Shown one piece after another: positions 17,199 through 26,402 of a stretch of DNA of 64,000 bases. The stretch is from positions 1-64,000 of the forward strand of contig CAJUCE010000029.1 in assembly GCA_910584865.1 (NCBI GenBank). Reading direction: 5' to 3'. Below the pieces are notes generated by a model. The model made no database searches. It saw only the letters and a list, made by a program, of their open reading frames with translations, and had not been told where the DNA came from. The position numbers were made by a program, and so were the translations under genes. This stretch comes from an uncultured Acetatifactor sp. (lineage in GTDB: Bacteria > Bacillota > Clostridia > Lachnospirales > Lachnospiraceae). Each line of letters opens with the position of its first letter. The stretch's first letter is position 1.

Positions 17199-18689
17199 AT
17201 GCGGAAACTGATCAAACAACAACTGCAGGAAGAAATCGGTCTGCTGGAGCAGGTAAACTTCATATTGGAAAATCTCGGAGAGGATATAAATAGTGGCCAG
17301 CTGTTGGACTTGCTTGCCCAGGAGCAGGAGCTGGCCATATCAATTAGTGACCGCATAGAAGAAACGAAACGGAAGGCGCCGGAACGAAGGATGTGGCTCT
17401 TTTGGAAGAGTATTGCGAGGCGCTTTGGCATTTAAGCGAAGCGCTTTTCGGGGGTAATGGAAATGATTGCGCCAGTGAGAAAGTATCGGTAAATTCTTTG
17501 CCAGAGGGCAGTACGAGGGCTTCAGAGAGTGAAGAGCAGGAAGATGGTAATATGAGTCTGTCTGTAGGGAGCAAGGAACTGCTTGCCCGGCTGGAGGAGC
17601 TAATCGGGCAGGTAAAAGCGCAGATCGACGAACTGCCCGACAGTATGATGTGGTTTTCCTTCCCTACAAGGCCAGCATGTGGGACACTTTGGAAATGCCG
17701 ATGACCCATTATGAAGCCTATGATATTATTTATTTCCATAGTCCATATGACAATACAAACATGGTGACTCGTGTGGCGGCGAGGTTTTACAGCGAGGAAC
17801 TGAAAAAGCATACTGATATATTAGTATATATATTTTATTATATAAGGACTCAGCATCTGGTGGAAGAGCACAAGCTCTTGTCGGCTTATTTGCATGCGGA
17901 CAAGATTATTTTGCAGAATGAGACGATGGTGGAGGATGTGCATTCTTCTGTTCCCAGAGAAAGGCTGGCGGCACTGAGCAATCTAAAGGTAGACCGAATC
18001 TTGCGGCTGGAAGCGGAAAAGGGAAGGATCATCGGCTAAATGGCGCCTAAGTCCTGGAAAAAGAAGATCAAGAATAAGAAGGTGATCTTATACAACGTGA
18101 GTATATCCGGAATAGTATAGTTCAGCGAGCAGGCCATGGACAAGATCGCTATGTGCTGTCAAAATTTGAGAACCGGGATGATGTGGTACGCTTTGGCGTC
18201 CATATCCTTTGATTGAGTCTACGCTCAAGTCCATGCGTCCGGCGCTGTATGAGGAATACATGCAGATCAAAAGGCAGTTTATTGCCGACGCTTACGTGGG
18301 GGGAGGACAACTCTTCCCTGGTGAATTACTTCGGCGTGCTGGGAAAGCAGGTGTTTTATACGGACTGGAAGGTGACGGAGGAATGGAACGAGGATGAGAG
18401 GGGAATGTTTTCATTTTGGGACTGCTATTTCGAAAATGAGTGAGCCTCATTTGTGCCAAGCACAAAGTTGGATTGCCCTTATCTATGTAAAATGGACTTG
18501 AAATCTGGTGAAGTCAGCCTTGTTGAAAAATTGCCAGAGCAATCAGAAAAACAAGTTGGCAAGAATGATTTGGTGACAGATCGATATCATTATTATAAGC
18601 AAGCCTCCAAAAGGTACCAAAGGGTTGTAAATAATTTAGAAAAAGAATGTGGCGTGCGTATACACGAATATATTATCAATCTTTTATAG
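17199..18689 (+). pseudogene. Decayed CDP-glycerol-phosphotransferase-like gene (paralogue of the 9836 gene)
   Basis: Fragments in several frames follow the order of the 9836 protein. First comes the helical N-terminus MRKLIKQQLQEEIGLLEQ with AISISDRIEET (matching AVAIGDRIEEAE), then LLEEYCEALW, then VFLPYKASMWDTLEM (matching VFMPYKASMWDSMES). YFHSPYDNTNMVTRVAARFY, VILYNVSISGIV, IESTLKSMRPALYEEYMQ and a tail ending RIHEYIINLL follow. At least five frameshifts or stops separate them. A section corresponding to the middle of the intact protein seems deleted. This shows duplication of the transferase followed by loss, next to the IS remnants. Confidence 0.82.
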
Positions 18690-18772
18690 ACAGTCGATGC
18701 TGTAAGAAAAATCGTATTATAAACGCATAGACGGTTAAAGGGATTGGCATACCATGAAAGGAATATGGCGTG

Positions 18773-19588
18773 ATGATAAAATTAGGCGTGGAGCAGCTCC
18801 GACAGCTTCAGTTGATACAACTGGAGATGCTGGTGGAAGTGGACCGAATCTGTAGAAAGTGTGAAATAAAATATAATATTATAGCAGGAACTCTTTTAGG
18901 AGCAGTCAGACATGGAGGCTACATCCCTTGGGATGATGATGCAGACGTTGCGCTTTTGAGGCCGGAATATGAGAAGTTCAGAAAGGCATGTAAGACGGAA
19001 TTGGACCGATCCAGATTTTATTTTCAAGATCATAGGAATACGAAGGGATATAGATGGGGCTATGGGAAACTGAGAAGAAAACACACGCTTTTTTTGAGGG
19101 AATATCAAGAAGATATGCCATATAAGCAAGGGGTATTTATTGACATATTTCCACTTGATGGTGTGCCTGATAATTATATTTTAAGAAGTTTGTATAATTT
19201 TGAGTGTTTTTGTGTTCGAAAAGTTCTCTGGTCAAAGGTTGGGAAGAAAGCTGATTCTATATTTTGGAAACGTCAGATCTATAAACTGCTTAGCAATATA
19301 CCGGAGAAACAGATTTTCAAGCATTACCATAGTATGATATGCAGATCGGGAAGAAAAAGAACAGAAATGGTGCGGATTCTTTTATTTCCAACACCCAACA
19401 GGGAGTGGGGATATTATAGGTGCTGGTATGAAGTAAGCGAGCAGATTTTGTTTGAAGGAATTGAGTTTTGTGGAATAAAGGATTTTGACGGCTATTTGAG
19501 ATTTAAATTTGGCGATTACTGGAGCCTGCCGCCGGAAGAAGATAGAAAGATACATCCTGTCAGTAAGATCAGATTGATTAAGAATTAA
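18773..19588 (+). CDS. LicD-family phosphotransferase
   Basis: 271 residues from ATG 18773 (a GTG at 18770 is in frame; AAAGGA lies 10 bases upstream of the ATG). The LicD nucleotidyltransferase-fold signature is present: LQLIQLEMLVEVDRICRK, then GTLLGAVRHGGYIPWDDDAD at about 43-62 with the catalytic Asp cluster, and QGVFIDIFPLDGVPD near 122. LicD proteins transfer phosphocholine or a related phosphodiester group to a sugar from a CDP-linked donor. It starts the long co-directional run that continues to about 55 kb, and is 14 bases from the next start. The group it transfers cannot be read from the sequence; the CDP-polyol genes nearby suggest a glycerol-phosphate or choline-phosphate type substituent. 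Confidence 0.9.
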   Translation: MIKLGVEQLRQLQLIQLEMLVEVDRICRKCEIKYNIIAGTLLGAVRHGGYIPWDDDADVALLRPEYEKFRKACKTELDRSRFYFQDHRNTKGYRWGYGKLRRKHTLFLREYQEDMPYKQGVFIDIFPLDGVPDNYILRSLYNFECFCVRKVLWSKVGKKADSIFWKRQIYKLLSNIPEKQIFKHYHSMICRSGRKRTEMVRILLFPTPNREWGYYRCWYEVSEQILFEGIEFCGIKDFDGYLRFKFGDYWSLPPEEDRKIHPVSKIRLIKN

Positions 19589-19602
19589 AAGGGGAACAGC
19601 TT

Positions 19603-20337
19603 TTGCGGGTGACAAATATACAGCATTTTTGTTTAAATGATGGACCGGGAATTAGAACTACCGTTTTTATGGCAGGGTGTAATTTGAGATGTTTGTGGTG
19701 TCATAATCCGGAAGCAGTCATGGAAGGTTTATTTGAGCAAACCACAAGAGAAATTTTTACGGATGAATTATTTGAAGAAATTTCCGAGGATAAGTTATTT
19801 TATGAAAAACTAAATGGGGGCGTTACATTTTCGGGAGGTGAACCGATTTTACAGTCAGGCGAGCTGATCGATGTTTTGAAGAAGTGTAAAGAAAATGACA
19901 TTCATGTTGCAGTAGAAACAGCGGCAAACTATTCATTTGATTTGTTAAAAATTATATTAGAGTATATTGATTTACTGATTGTGGATTGTAAAGCAATATC
20001 AAATGAGGTTTATCAAAAATGTACCGGAAGGTCAAATGAGGCTTTTATAGAAAATTTCAAGACATTGTGTAATGAAAAAAGACATATATGGCTTCGGATT
20101 CCAATTGTATGGAATGTGAATATATCAATTCAGGAAATACATCGTATAGGAGAATTTCTTCAACCTTTTCAATTGGAAAGGGTTGAACTGATTCCTTATC
20201 ATAAAATGGGTATTCCCAAGTATAAAAATTACAAAATAGATTATTTATTGCAGGATATTACTCCGCCGACCGTAGAACAGCTGGAAACATGCTGCGATAT
20301 ATTGAGCCAGTATGGAATTATAGTGTCTTGCGAATAA
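19603..20337 (+). CDS. Glycyl-radical enzyme activating enzyme (radical SAM)
   Basis: 244 residues. N-terminal VTNIQHFCLNDGPGIRTTVF is the classic activase opening. The [4Fe-4S] motif CNLRCLWC gives Cys26, Cys30 and Cys33, and the GGVTFSGGEP motif follows near 72. The family role is to abstract H from a glycine in the partner glycyl radical enzyme, using S-adenosylmethionine. It lacks the extra ferredoxin-like cluster domain of choline-lyase and glycerol-dehydratase activases, so it is PflA-sized. The start is probably TTG at 19603, 8 bases after AAGGGG. The partner is at 22488, separated by two genes. Its location inside a glycan operon is exceptional. Confidence 0.92.
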   Translation: MRVTNIQHFCLNDGPGIRTTVFMAGCNLRCLWCHNPEAVMEGLFEQTTREIFTDELFEEISEDKLFYEKLNGGVTFSGGEPILQSGELIDVLKKCKENDIHVAVETAANYSFDLLKIILEYIDLLIVDCKAISNEVYQKCTGRSNEAFIENFKTLCNEKRHIWLRIPIVWNVNISIQEIHRIGEFLQPFQLERVELIPYHKMGIPKYKNYKIDYLLQDITPPTVEQLETCCDILSQYGIIVSCE

Positions 20338-20349
20338 GGAAGAGGAAAT

Positions 20350-21297
20350 ATGAGAAAAGTATCGGTGATTGTTCCTGTTTACAACACACAGAAAGAATTG
20401 GGCAGATGTCTTTGTAGCATTAAAGAACAGACCTACAAAAATCTGGAGATTATATGTATCGACGATGGGTCAACGGATGGATCAGAAGAAATTGTTGATA
20501 CTTTTGCAAAAGAGGATAAACGATTTGTTGTAATACACCAGAAGAACATGGGGGAGAGCAGTGCGAGAAATGCTGGGCTTAAAATAGCGACAGGAGATAT
20601 TATAGCCTTTTGCGATTGTGATGACTGGATCGAAGGCGATACATATGAAGCTTTAATGGAGGAAATGGATCAATACGATCTAGATATATCAGCTGGCGGC
20701 TGGATGAAAGAAACTTCTAAGGGAACGGAGGAAATCCGCAATGCACTGTCTATTACAGAGGATGTCTTTGGGCAGGTACCATTGTTGAATTATTTATATA
20801 AGCGAGATTATTACAGGGGTATGGCTTATATGTGGAATAAGCTTTATAAACGGGAAATCTTGGAGAAAAAGGGGGAAGCACTCATTTTGTTTGATGAAAA
20901 CCTTGCTTTAGGGGGAGATGTTGTTTTTTTGGCAAGGGCAGCGTTAAACGCAAAAAGAGTGAAATATATTGACAGAGCTTTTTACCATTATAGCCAGCGG
21001 GAAACATCGGGATGTCATACGAAGGATGTAATTAAGTTAAGAGACTGGATTCGTGCTTATGAAATTGTAATTGAGATGCTTACTTTAAGGGGCATTGATC
21101 ATGAAATAATTGATTATACAAAACGCTTTTTGGCATATCATAGCAGTAATGCGGCAGAGATTGCTTCAAATCAGGGTTTAACAGATGCGAGGATTGAATT
21201 TCAGAATTTTATGAGATTGTATGAAAAGGAATATACGGAACTAAATGCGGATTATCCTGAGAGAATACAGCGGTACAGGCGATTGTTGGAGGCTTAA
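20350..21297 (+). CDS. Family 2 glycosyltransferase
   Basis: 315 residues with a complete GT2 domain: VSVIVPVYNTQKELGRCL at the start, CIDDGSTDGS near 38, SSARNAGLKIATGDIIAFCD, and the metal-binding DCDD at 89-92. LGGDVVFL at about 193 matches the catalytic-base region of WcaA/Wzx-associated GT2 enzymes. GGAAGAGGAAAT precedes the ATG, 12 bases after the activase stop. It probably adds one sugar of the flagellar glycan. Donor and acceptor cannot be deduced. Confidence 0.92.
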   Translation: MRKVSVIVPVYNTQKELGRCLCSIKEQTYKNLEIICIDDGSTDGSEEIVDTFAKEDKRFVVIHQKNMGESSARNAGLKIATGDIIAFCDCDDWIEGDTYEALMEEMDQYDLDISAGGWMKETSKGTEEIRNALSITEDVFGQVPLLNYLYKRDYYRGMAYMWNKLYKREILEKKGEALILFDENLALGGDVVFLARAALNAKRVKYIDRAFYHYSQRETSGCHTKDVIKLRDWIRAYEIVIEMLTLRGIDHEIIDYTKRFLAYHSSNAAEIASNQGLTDARIEFQNFMRLYEKEYTELNADYPERIQRYRRLLEA

Positions 21298-21312
21298 GGG
21301 AGAGAATAAGTC

Positions 21313-22464
21313 ATGAAATGGACAAATAAAGGTCATGAATATGATGCGGAATATAAAGAAATCAAAGGAAAGAAGGCATATTATCTGTTCGGAGCAGGCG
21401 ACTATGGACGACAATTTTTAAATATATTTAAAGATGAAATTCGGATCAGGGGTTTTATTGATAATAGTGAGGAGAAGCAGGGGAAAGCTATTAATGGATA
21501 TATTTGCTATACTCTGGATCAGATACAGCTTTCTGAAGATGAAGGAATTGTCTTGACAATGTCGCAGATTGCCAGAATAACTCCTTGTGAGCAATTGAAG
21601 CAGCATGGATACAGAGAACGAGTGGATTTCTTTGTGTTGGAGGAGTTTTTATCAGTTTATTATGTATATAAATATGACAAAATATATTTTTCCAGTATTT
21701 CGTTTTTGCCAAGTACGATATGCAATTTAAAGTGTAGACATTGTCTTAACTTTAATCCCTTTGCCAAACAATTTTATGTGCGGGAATGGGAAGCGCTGGT
21801 TAAGGACGTAGATTTATTTTTTTCTTGTATAGACCGAATTATGATCTTTCATATCAGTGGTGGAGAGCCCATGCTCTATAAGCATACAGTTGATTTGATT
21901 GAGTATATTGACAAAAACTATGGGGATAGAATTGATACATTACGGATGATAACGAACGGGACGATAGTACCGAGGAATGAGGATCTGATAAAGATATCAA
22001 AATGCCGGGTAGAACTTGTGGTTGATGATTATCGTGAAGCAGTGCCCAGGTATAATGCTCAATTTAATGATTTGACGCAAAAATTGGAGGAGTTTGGAAT
22101 ACGTTTTTATATTAACAAAGCGGACAATTGGATCGACCTGGCGCCGGAAAGAACCGATTATTCCTGCTGGACAGAAGAAGCGCTGGAAAAGCATCGATCT
22201 GACTGCTGTCAGTCCTGGCAGGAATTGAGAGACGGAAAGCTGTATAACTGCAATTATGCGGCTTATGCATCGGTAGCAGGAATTGGAGGAAAACAGGATC
22301 AGGAAGAGACATATGAACTGACAACATTTTCTACTGAAAAGAAAAAAGAACTGGTGGAATTCCGATTGGGATATACTACAAAAGGATATACAAATTTTTG
22401 CCGGAAATGCCGAGGGTTTACGACTGAAAATTTTGAAATGGTATCACCTGCCGTGCAGGTGTGA
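21313..22464 (+). CDS. Rossmann module + radical SAM/SPASM-like protein
   Basis: 383 residues. Residues about 15-110 form the shared Rossmann-like module (AYYLFGAGDYGRQFL, GFIDNSEEKQGK). Residues about 128-330 form a radical SAM domain: CNLKCRHC with Cys137, Cys141 and Cys144, and HISGGEP near 182. C-terminal cysteines (DCCQSW, LYNCNYA, FCRKCRGF) resemble a SPASM or twitch auxiliary cluster. Such proteins modify peptides or small molecules by radical chemistry. Here the context is glycan synthesis and the glycyl radical enzyme starts 24 bases later. The substrate is unknown. AAGGGAGAG precedes the ATG. Confidence 0.85.
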   Translation: MKWTNKGHEYDAEYKEIKGKKAYYLFGAGDYGRQFLNIFKDEIRIRGFIDNSEEKQGKAINGYICYTLDQIQLSEDEGIVLTMSQIARITPCEQLKQHGYRERVDFFVLEEFLSVYYVYKYDKIYFSSISFLPSTICNLKCRHCLNFNPFAKQFYVREWEALVKDVDLFFSCIDRIMIFHISGGEPMLYKHTVDLIEYIDKNYGDRIDTLRMITNGTIVPRNEDLIKISKCRVELVVDDYREAVPRYNAQFNDLTQKLEEFGIRFYINKADNWIDLAPERTDYSCWTEEALEKHRSDCCQSWQELRDGKLYNCNYAAYASVAGIGGKQDQEETYELTTFSTEKKKELVEFRLGYTTKGYTNFCRKCRGFTTENFEMVSPAVQV

Positions 22465-22487
22465 GACGAGGATAGGGAGAATATTTT

Positions 22488-24908
22488 ATGTTTATCACTA
22501 CGTACAGGGATCAAGCCGTTGGTGTGCTGGAAGAATGTGTAAAGAAATATAAAAAGATAATCATATGTCCATTTGGCGAAAGAGGCAGACAGGTAAAGAG
22601 AATTTTAAACGCTGAGTTTGGAATCAATGAAATTTGTATTGTTGATAATAATTATACTGGTAAACAACCTGTTATAAGGTGTAAGGATATATCTGATAAC
22701 CTGTCGGAGGATACTGTGATACTGTTATGCTGTGAAAATCCTGAAGCAAAAAGGCAGATACGTGATTTGCTTTCCAGACTTTCCGCAATTTCGGTAGTAG
22801 ATGTTTTCCCTGAAAACAAATTGTATATTTTCAACTGGGGGCAAGTGAATCAGGAGGACGAGCAAAGGAATCAATTAAATTTGCTTTACAGAAAACTGCA
22901 TCGGCTTGTCTTTGACGGAGATGATAGTGCATATACGGTATTAAAGAATTATAGAAAAGAGGATTTGCCACGTAATTTTGAAATTTTTCTTGCGAAGAAT
23001 GTTATGAATAAGTCGCTCCAGAATGCATACAGCTTGTTGCTGTATGTAATGTTGAAGGAGCTGTATATTGACAAGGAGGAGCCTTTAGCCGGTAAGGCAT
23101 CCTATCGCGCTGTTAACCGGACGTATCCTGCGGGCGTGAAAGAAGAACTATATCAATTGGGAAAAGATAAAAGAATAGATGAAAGTGAGTCTAATCTAAT
23201 AAAGGATGCATGGGATATGCGCCTGTTTACCCGGTTTCCGGGAGGGCATGTGGTTCCAGGATACGAGAGGCTTTTAAAGAGAGGGATTGGAGAATATTTA
23301 TCGGAATTAAGAGAACGTTATATTATTGCAGAGAAGAGTGGAAATAAAGATAGGTGTTTTTTTTATGAAGCAGAAATAGTGGCTGTCAGAAGTCTGCAGG
23401 AATTGTTGGTAAGATATGCCAGGATCGCAGAAGACCATATGACAGATAGCAAAGTGTGCAGACAAATTAAGAAAAATTGCGAGTACATCTCATCAAATCG
23501 GCCCAATGGTCTGAAACAGGCGCTTCAGCTTCTTTGGATCATGCATGAGCTGATGATAGCGGAGGGAAACATTAAAGGTATTTCCATGGGCAGAATGGAT
23601 CAATATTTATATCCGTTTTATGAACAGGATATAAGCATGGGACTTTTATCAGAAATGGAAGCATATGAACTGATTTTATGCTTTTGGAAAAAATTTGAGT
23701 TTGACAGAAAAGCAATGGCTTTTCAGAATGTTACGATTGGAGGAAACGATAATCCATTAACAGTGCTTTGTTTGAAGGCGCAATTAGAAACAGGCGCCAA
23801 TCAGCCAATGCTTTCACTGAGAATTAATCAGAGTACTTCCGATGTGGTATGGAATAAAGCGATTGATACGATTTCGACAGGGATGGGCGTTCCGGCTTTG
23901 TTTAATGATGACTGCGTCATCAGGGCAAAACAATATGCTGGGATTAGCATAGACGATGCTGCAAAGTATTCTATTGTAGGATGTGTCGAACAAACGATAG
24001 GAGGAAAAGAGTATTCGCACACGGAGGGACTTAGGTTGAATCTTGCTAAGCTCCTTGAATTAATGATGTTTCAGGGTACTTGCCCAGTGACCGGGAAGAG
24101 ATATTTGCTTTCCAGGTCCTGTGAATTGCAGAATTTTTTCACCTTTGATGAATTTTATGACTGGTATAAGTCGGAATTATATTTTCTGATCGATCAATCT
24201 TGCCGTTTGCTTAACCAGACGGATATTTCATATGGAAGGAATTGGCCGGCGCCATATTTGTCTCTTTTTATGGAGGGCTGTCTTGAAACAGGAAGAGATG
24301 TTACAGACGGCGGAGCGATTTATAATAATTTATCAATTAATTTTGCAGGAATGGCGAATGTTGTAAATGCTTTTTTTGCTGTTAAGAAAATTGTGTTTGA
24401 TGAGAAAAAGATTTCACTTATGCAAATTCCGGAGATTTTAAGGAGCGATTTCAAGGGATATGAGGATCTAAAAGAAGAAATTGACCGGCTTCCCAAATAT
24501 GGAAATAACAATAGGGAAATTGATAAATATGCGGGGAATCTTGCGGAACATATTATTTCAGCGATGGAACGGAGAATTACACATAGAAACGGAAGGTTTC
24601 AAGCGGGATTTTATACAGTGACGCTTCATGCGGAGATGGGAAAGTATATGCTTGCAACCTTTGACGGAAGAAAAAAGGGGACGGCGCTTGCAAGTTCATT
24701 GTCACCTGTGCAGGGAACAGATTTAAGAGGGCCGTTAGCAGTTTTCCATTCCATTACTAAGACGCCAATGAGCAAAATGTCCAATGGAATGGTGTTGGAC
24801 TTAAAATTTGCACCCGAATTTTTCGGGGGGCAAAAAAGGAGAAAATTAAAACGGCGATTAAGGCGTATTTTGATATGGACGGAATGGAAATTCAGTTTAA
24901 TGTGGTAG
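22488..24908 (+). CDS. Glycyl radical enzyme (PFL/diol-dehydratase type), C-terminus lost to a frameshift
   Basis: 806 residues in the open frame. Residues about 20-105 carry the shared Rossmann-like module (IIICPFGERGRQV, ICIVDNNYTGKQP), not found in ordinary glycyl radical enzymes. Residues about 120-800 match the PFL-like fold: FPGGHVVPGYERLLKRGI, MGRMDQYLYPFYEQD, MGVPALFNDDCVI, AKYSIVGCVEQ with the thiyl Cys499, TDGGAIYNNLSINFAGMANV, and MSKMSNGMVLDLKFAP. The family dehydrates or cleaves diols, choline, hydroxyproline, pyruvate and similar compounds. At about 24835 a run of six G followed by six A shifts the frame, and the glycyl radical domain continues in the -1 frame to 25054. As read, the enzyme lacks its radical glycine. 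The substrate is unknown; a sugar or polyol precursor is inferred from context. Confidence 0.88.
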   Translation: MFITTYRDQAVGVLEECVKKYKKIIICPFGERGRQVKRILNAEFGINEICIVDNNYTGKQPVIRCKDISDNLSEDTVILLCCENPEAKRQIRDLLSRLSAISVVDVFPENKLYIFNWGQVNQEDEQRNQLNLLYRKLHRLVFDGDDSAYTVLKNYRKEDLPRNFEIFLAKNVMNKSLQNAYSLLLYVMLKELYIDKEEPLAGKASYRAVNRTYPAGVKEELYQLGKDKRIDESESNLIKDAWDMRLFTRFPGGHVVPGYERLLKRGIGEYLSELRERYIIAEKSGNKDRCFFYEAEIVAVRSLQELLVRYARIAEDHMTDSKVCRQIKKNCEYISSNRPNGLKQALQLLWIMHELMIAEGNIKGISMGRMDQYLYPFYEQDISMGLLSEMEAYELILCFWKKFEFDRKAMAFQNVTIGGNDNPLTVLCLKAQLETGANQPMLSLRINQSTSDVVWNKAIDTISTGMGVPALFNDDCVIRAKQYAGISIDDAAKYSIVGCVEQTIGGKEYSHTEGLRLNLAKLLELMMFQGTCPVTGKRYLLSRSCELQNFFTFDEFYDWYKSELYFLIDQSCRLLNQTDISYGRNWPAPYLSLFMEGCLETGRDVTDGGAIYNNLSINFAGMANVVNAFFAVKKIVFDEKKISLMQIPEILRSDFKGYEDLKEEIDRLPKYGNNNREIDKYAGNLAEHIISAMERRITHRNGRFQAGFYTVTLHAEMGKYMLATFDGRKKGTALASSLSPVQGTDLRGPLAVFHSITKTPMSKMSNGMVLDLKFAPEFFGGQKRRKLKRRLRRILIWTEWKFSLMW

Positions 24909-25054
24909 ACCGGGAAACGTTGCTGCAGGCTCAAGAACATCCGGAAAAATATGAGAATTTATTAGTGAGGGTTTCGGGATTCAGCACATATTTTGTGGAA
25001 TTGGACAGAGCGCTTCAGGATGAAATTATCACAAGGTATATGCATCGAATTTGA
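24838..25054 (+). pseudogene. Out-of-frame glycyl radical domain of the preceding enzyme
   Basis: In the -1 frame after the G6/A6 tract, the reading AKKEKIKTAIKAYFDMDG continues to LLVRVSGFSTYFVELD and DEIITRYMHRI, then TGA. RVSGFS is the glycyl radical loop; its Gly codon is at 24977-24979. One added G in the run would join the two frames. Slippage, phase variation, mutation or a sequencing error are all possible. The sequence is otherwise uninterrupted and well conserved, so the break is recent or recoded. Confidence 0.85.
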
Positions 25055-25110
25055 AAATAAACCTTCAAATATTGAATTGATGTCCGCCAAGGGCGGGGAG
25101 AGGTATATAT

Positions 25111-26391
25111 ATGGAAGCCTGGAAATTCGTAATATGGGGAGCGGGGGACAGGGGAAAGCTTATCACAGAGTTTTTAGGTGAATCACAGATTGCCGCATAT
25201 ATTGACAGTGATAAAGCAAAACAGGGAAAAGCCTGGCATAATCGTCCGGTTATAAGCTTTTCTGAATATAAAGTAAAGTATAACGAATATTTTGTTATTG
25301 TTACACCTGTTGACGAAGAACCTATATTGAGCGAATTGGAGAGTAATCATATTACGTGGTATTTTCGAATGTCACACCTTCCTTCTGAAATGCAGGGATA
25401 TGGAGATACAAATTTTTTTGATAAGCTTCCGATGTCACAGGCAGAGACCGGTAACAATATTATTTTGGGGACGACCTTGTACTCATGTTTATTGTATAGG
25501 AAATTAATGGACGCAGGGAATGGCAATGTTTATCTGTTTTCAGTAGATACAGGGGAACTGGAGAAACAGATTGAGAAACATCTTCACTGTAGGTTTACTT
25601 CCCGGATCAATTATGAAAAAGACAATATTTTATTGACGACTCCGGAGTATAACGGAGAGGAGCTATACTATAGGAGAAATGTAACAGATTTATTTGATTT
25701 ATCGGAAAAGCTTCCACAGTATTATAATCCTGATATGGAAGCGTTTCGCAATATTCATAGTAAAAAACGGTGCTTTATTATTGCTACGGGACCCAGCTTA
25801 CGAGAAGAGGATTTGAAGGTATTAGCTGAGAATAAGGAAATATGCTTTGGAGTAAACCGCATTTTTCATGTGGATGAGAAGCTGTGGAAACCTCAATATT
25901 ATATTTTTGCAGACAGGGCAGGAATGCGGCAGTATTGGAATGAGATTGCGGCTTATGATGTGGAGGAAAAGTTTTTGGGGGACTCTTATTGGGAGGATAC
26001 TTCATGGAAAGGAAATGTGCACAGGATGCATGTTGTAACCGGTCATAGCTTTCCGATAATGCCGGAATTTTCTGAGAAGCTGGAAAGAAAGGTATATGCC
26101 TATGGAACGGTAACTTACATGGCTATCCAGTTGGCGGTGTACATGGGGGTTTCGGCCATATATTTACTTGGCGTGGACTGCAATTATTCAAAAAACAGCA
26201 CCAATAATTATTTTTTTAAAGATCAGAGAGAAGACAGATATAATCACTATGTAGATCGAATGGTGCTTGCATATAGACGGGCAGGAGAATATGCAAGGGC
26301 CCATGGAGTGGAAATTTTCAATGCATCCAGGGGAGGAAATCTTGAAGAGTTTGAACGTGTATGTTTCGATGAAATTCATATGAGGCGTTAA
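25111..26391 (+). CDS. Rossmann module + Maf/DUF115 flagellin glycosyltransferase-like protein
   Basis: 426 residues. The shared module occupies about 1-95 (WKFVIWGAGDRGKLITEFL, AAYIDSDKAKQGK). From about 210 comes the DUF115/Maf core: RCFIIATGPSLREEDL, CFGVNRIFHVDE, YYIFADR, AIQLAVYMGVSAIYLLGVD, and VEIFNASRGGNLEEFERV at the end. Motility-associated factor (Maf) proteins attach nonulosonic acids to flagellin Ser/Thr, and the family is related to GT29/GT42 folds. A second copy is at 36995. GGGGAGAGG lies 7 bases before the ATG. It overlaps the following frame by one base at the stop (TAATG). Confidence 0.87.
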   Translation: MEAWKFVIWGAGDRGKLITEFLGESQIAAYIDSDKAKQGKAWHNRPVISFSEYKVKYNEYFVIVTPVDEEPILSELESNHITWYFRMSHLPSEMQGYGDTNFFDKLPMSQAETGNNIILGTTLYSCLLYRKLMDAGNGNVYLFSVDTGELEKQIEKHLHCRFTSRINYEKDNILLTTPEYNGEELYYRRNVTDLFDLSEKLPQYYNPDMEAFRNIHSKKRCFIIATGPSLREEDLKVLAENKEICFGVNRIFHVDEKLWKPQYYIFADRAGMRQYWNEIAAYDVEEKFLGDSYWEDTSWKGNVHRMHVVTGHSFPIMPEFSEKLERKVYAYGTVTYMAIQLAVYMGVSAIYLLGVDCNYSKNSTNNYFFKDQREDRYNHYVDRMVLAYRRAGEYARAHGVEIFNASRGGNLEEFERVCFDEIHMRR

Positions 26392-26402
26392 TGGGAGACG
26401 AA

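Noticed and set aside
24834..24850. Programmed -1 frameshift site in the glycyl radical enzyme
   Set aside because: The A tract is in the phase A-AAA-AGG, which would need a mismatch on re-pairing, and I see no clear stimulatory hairpin; tract-length mutation or error is simpler.
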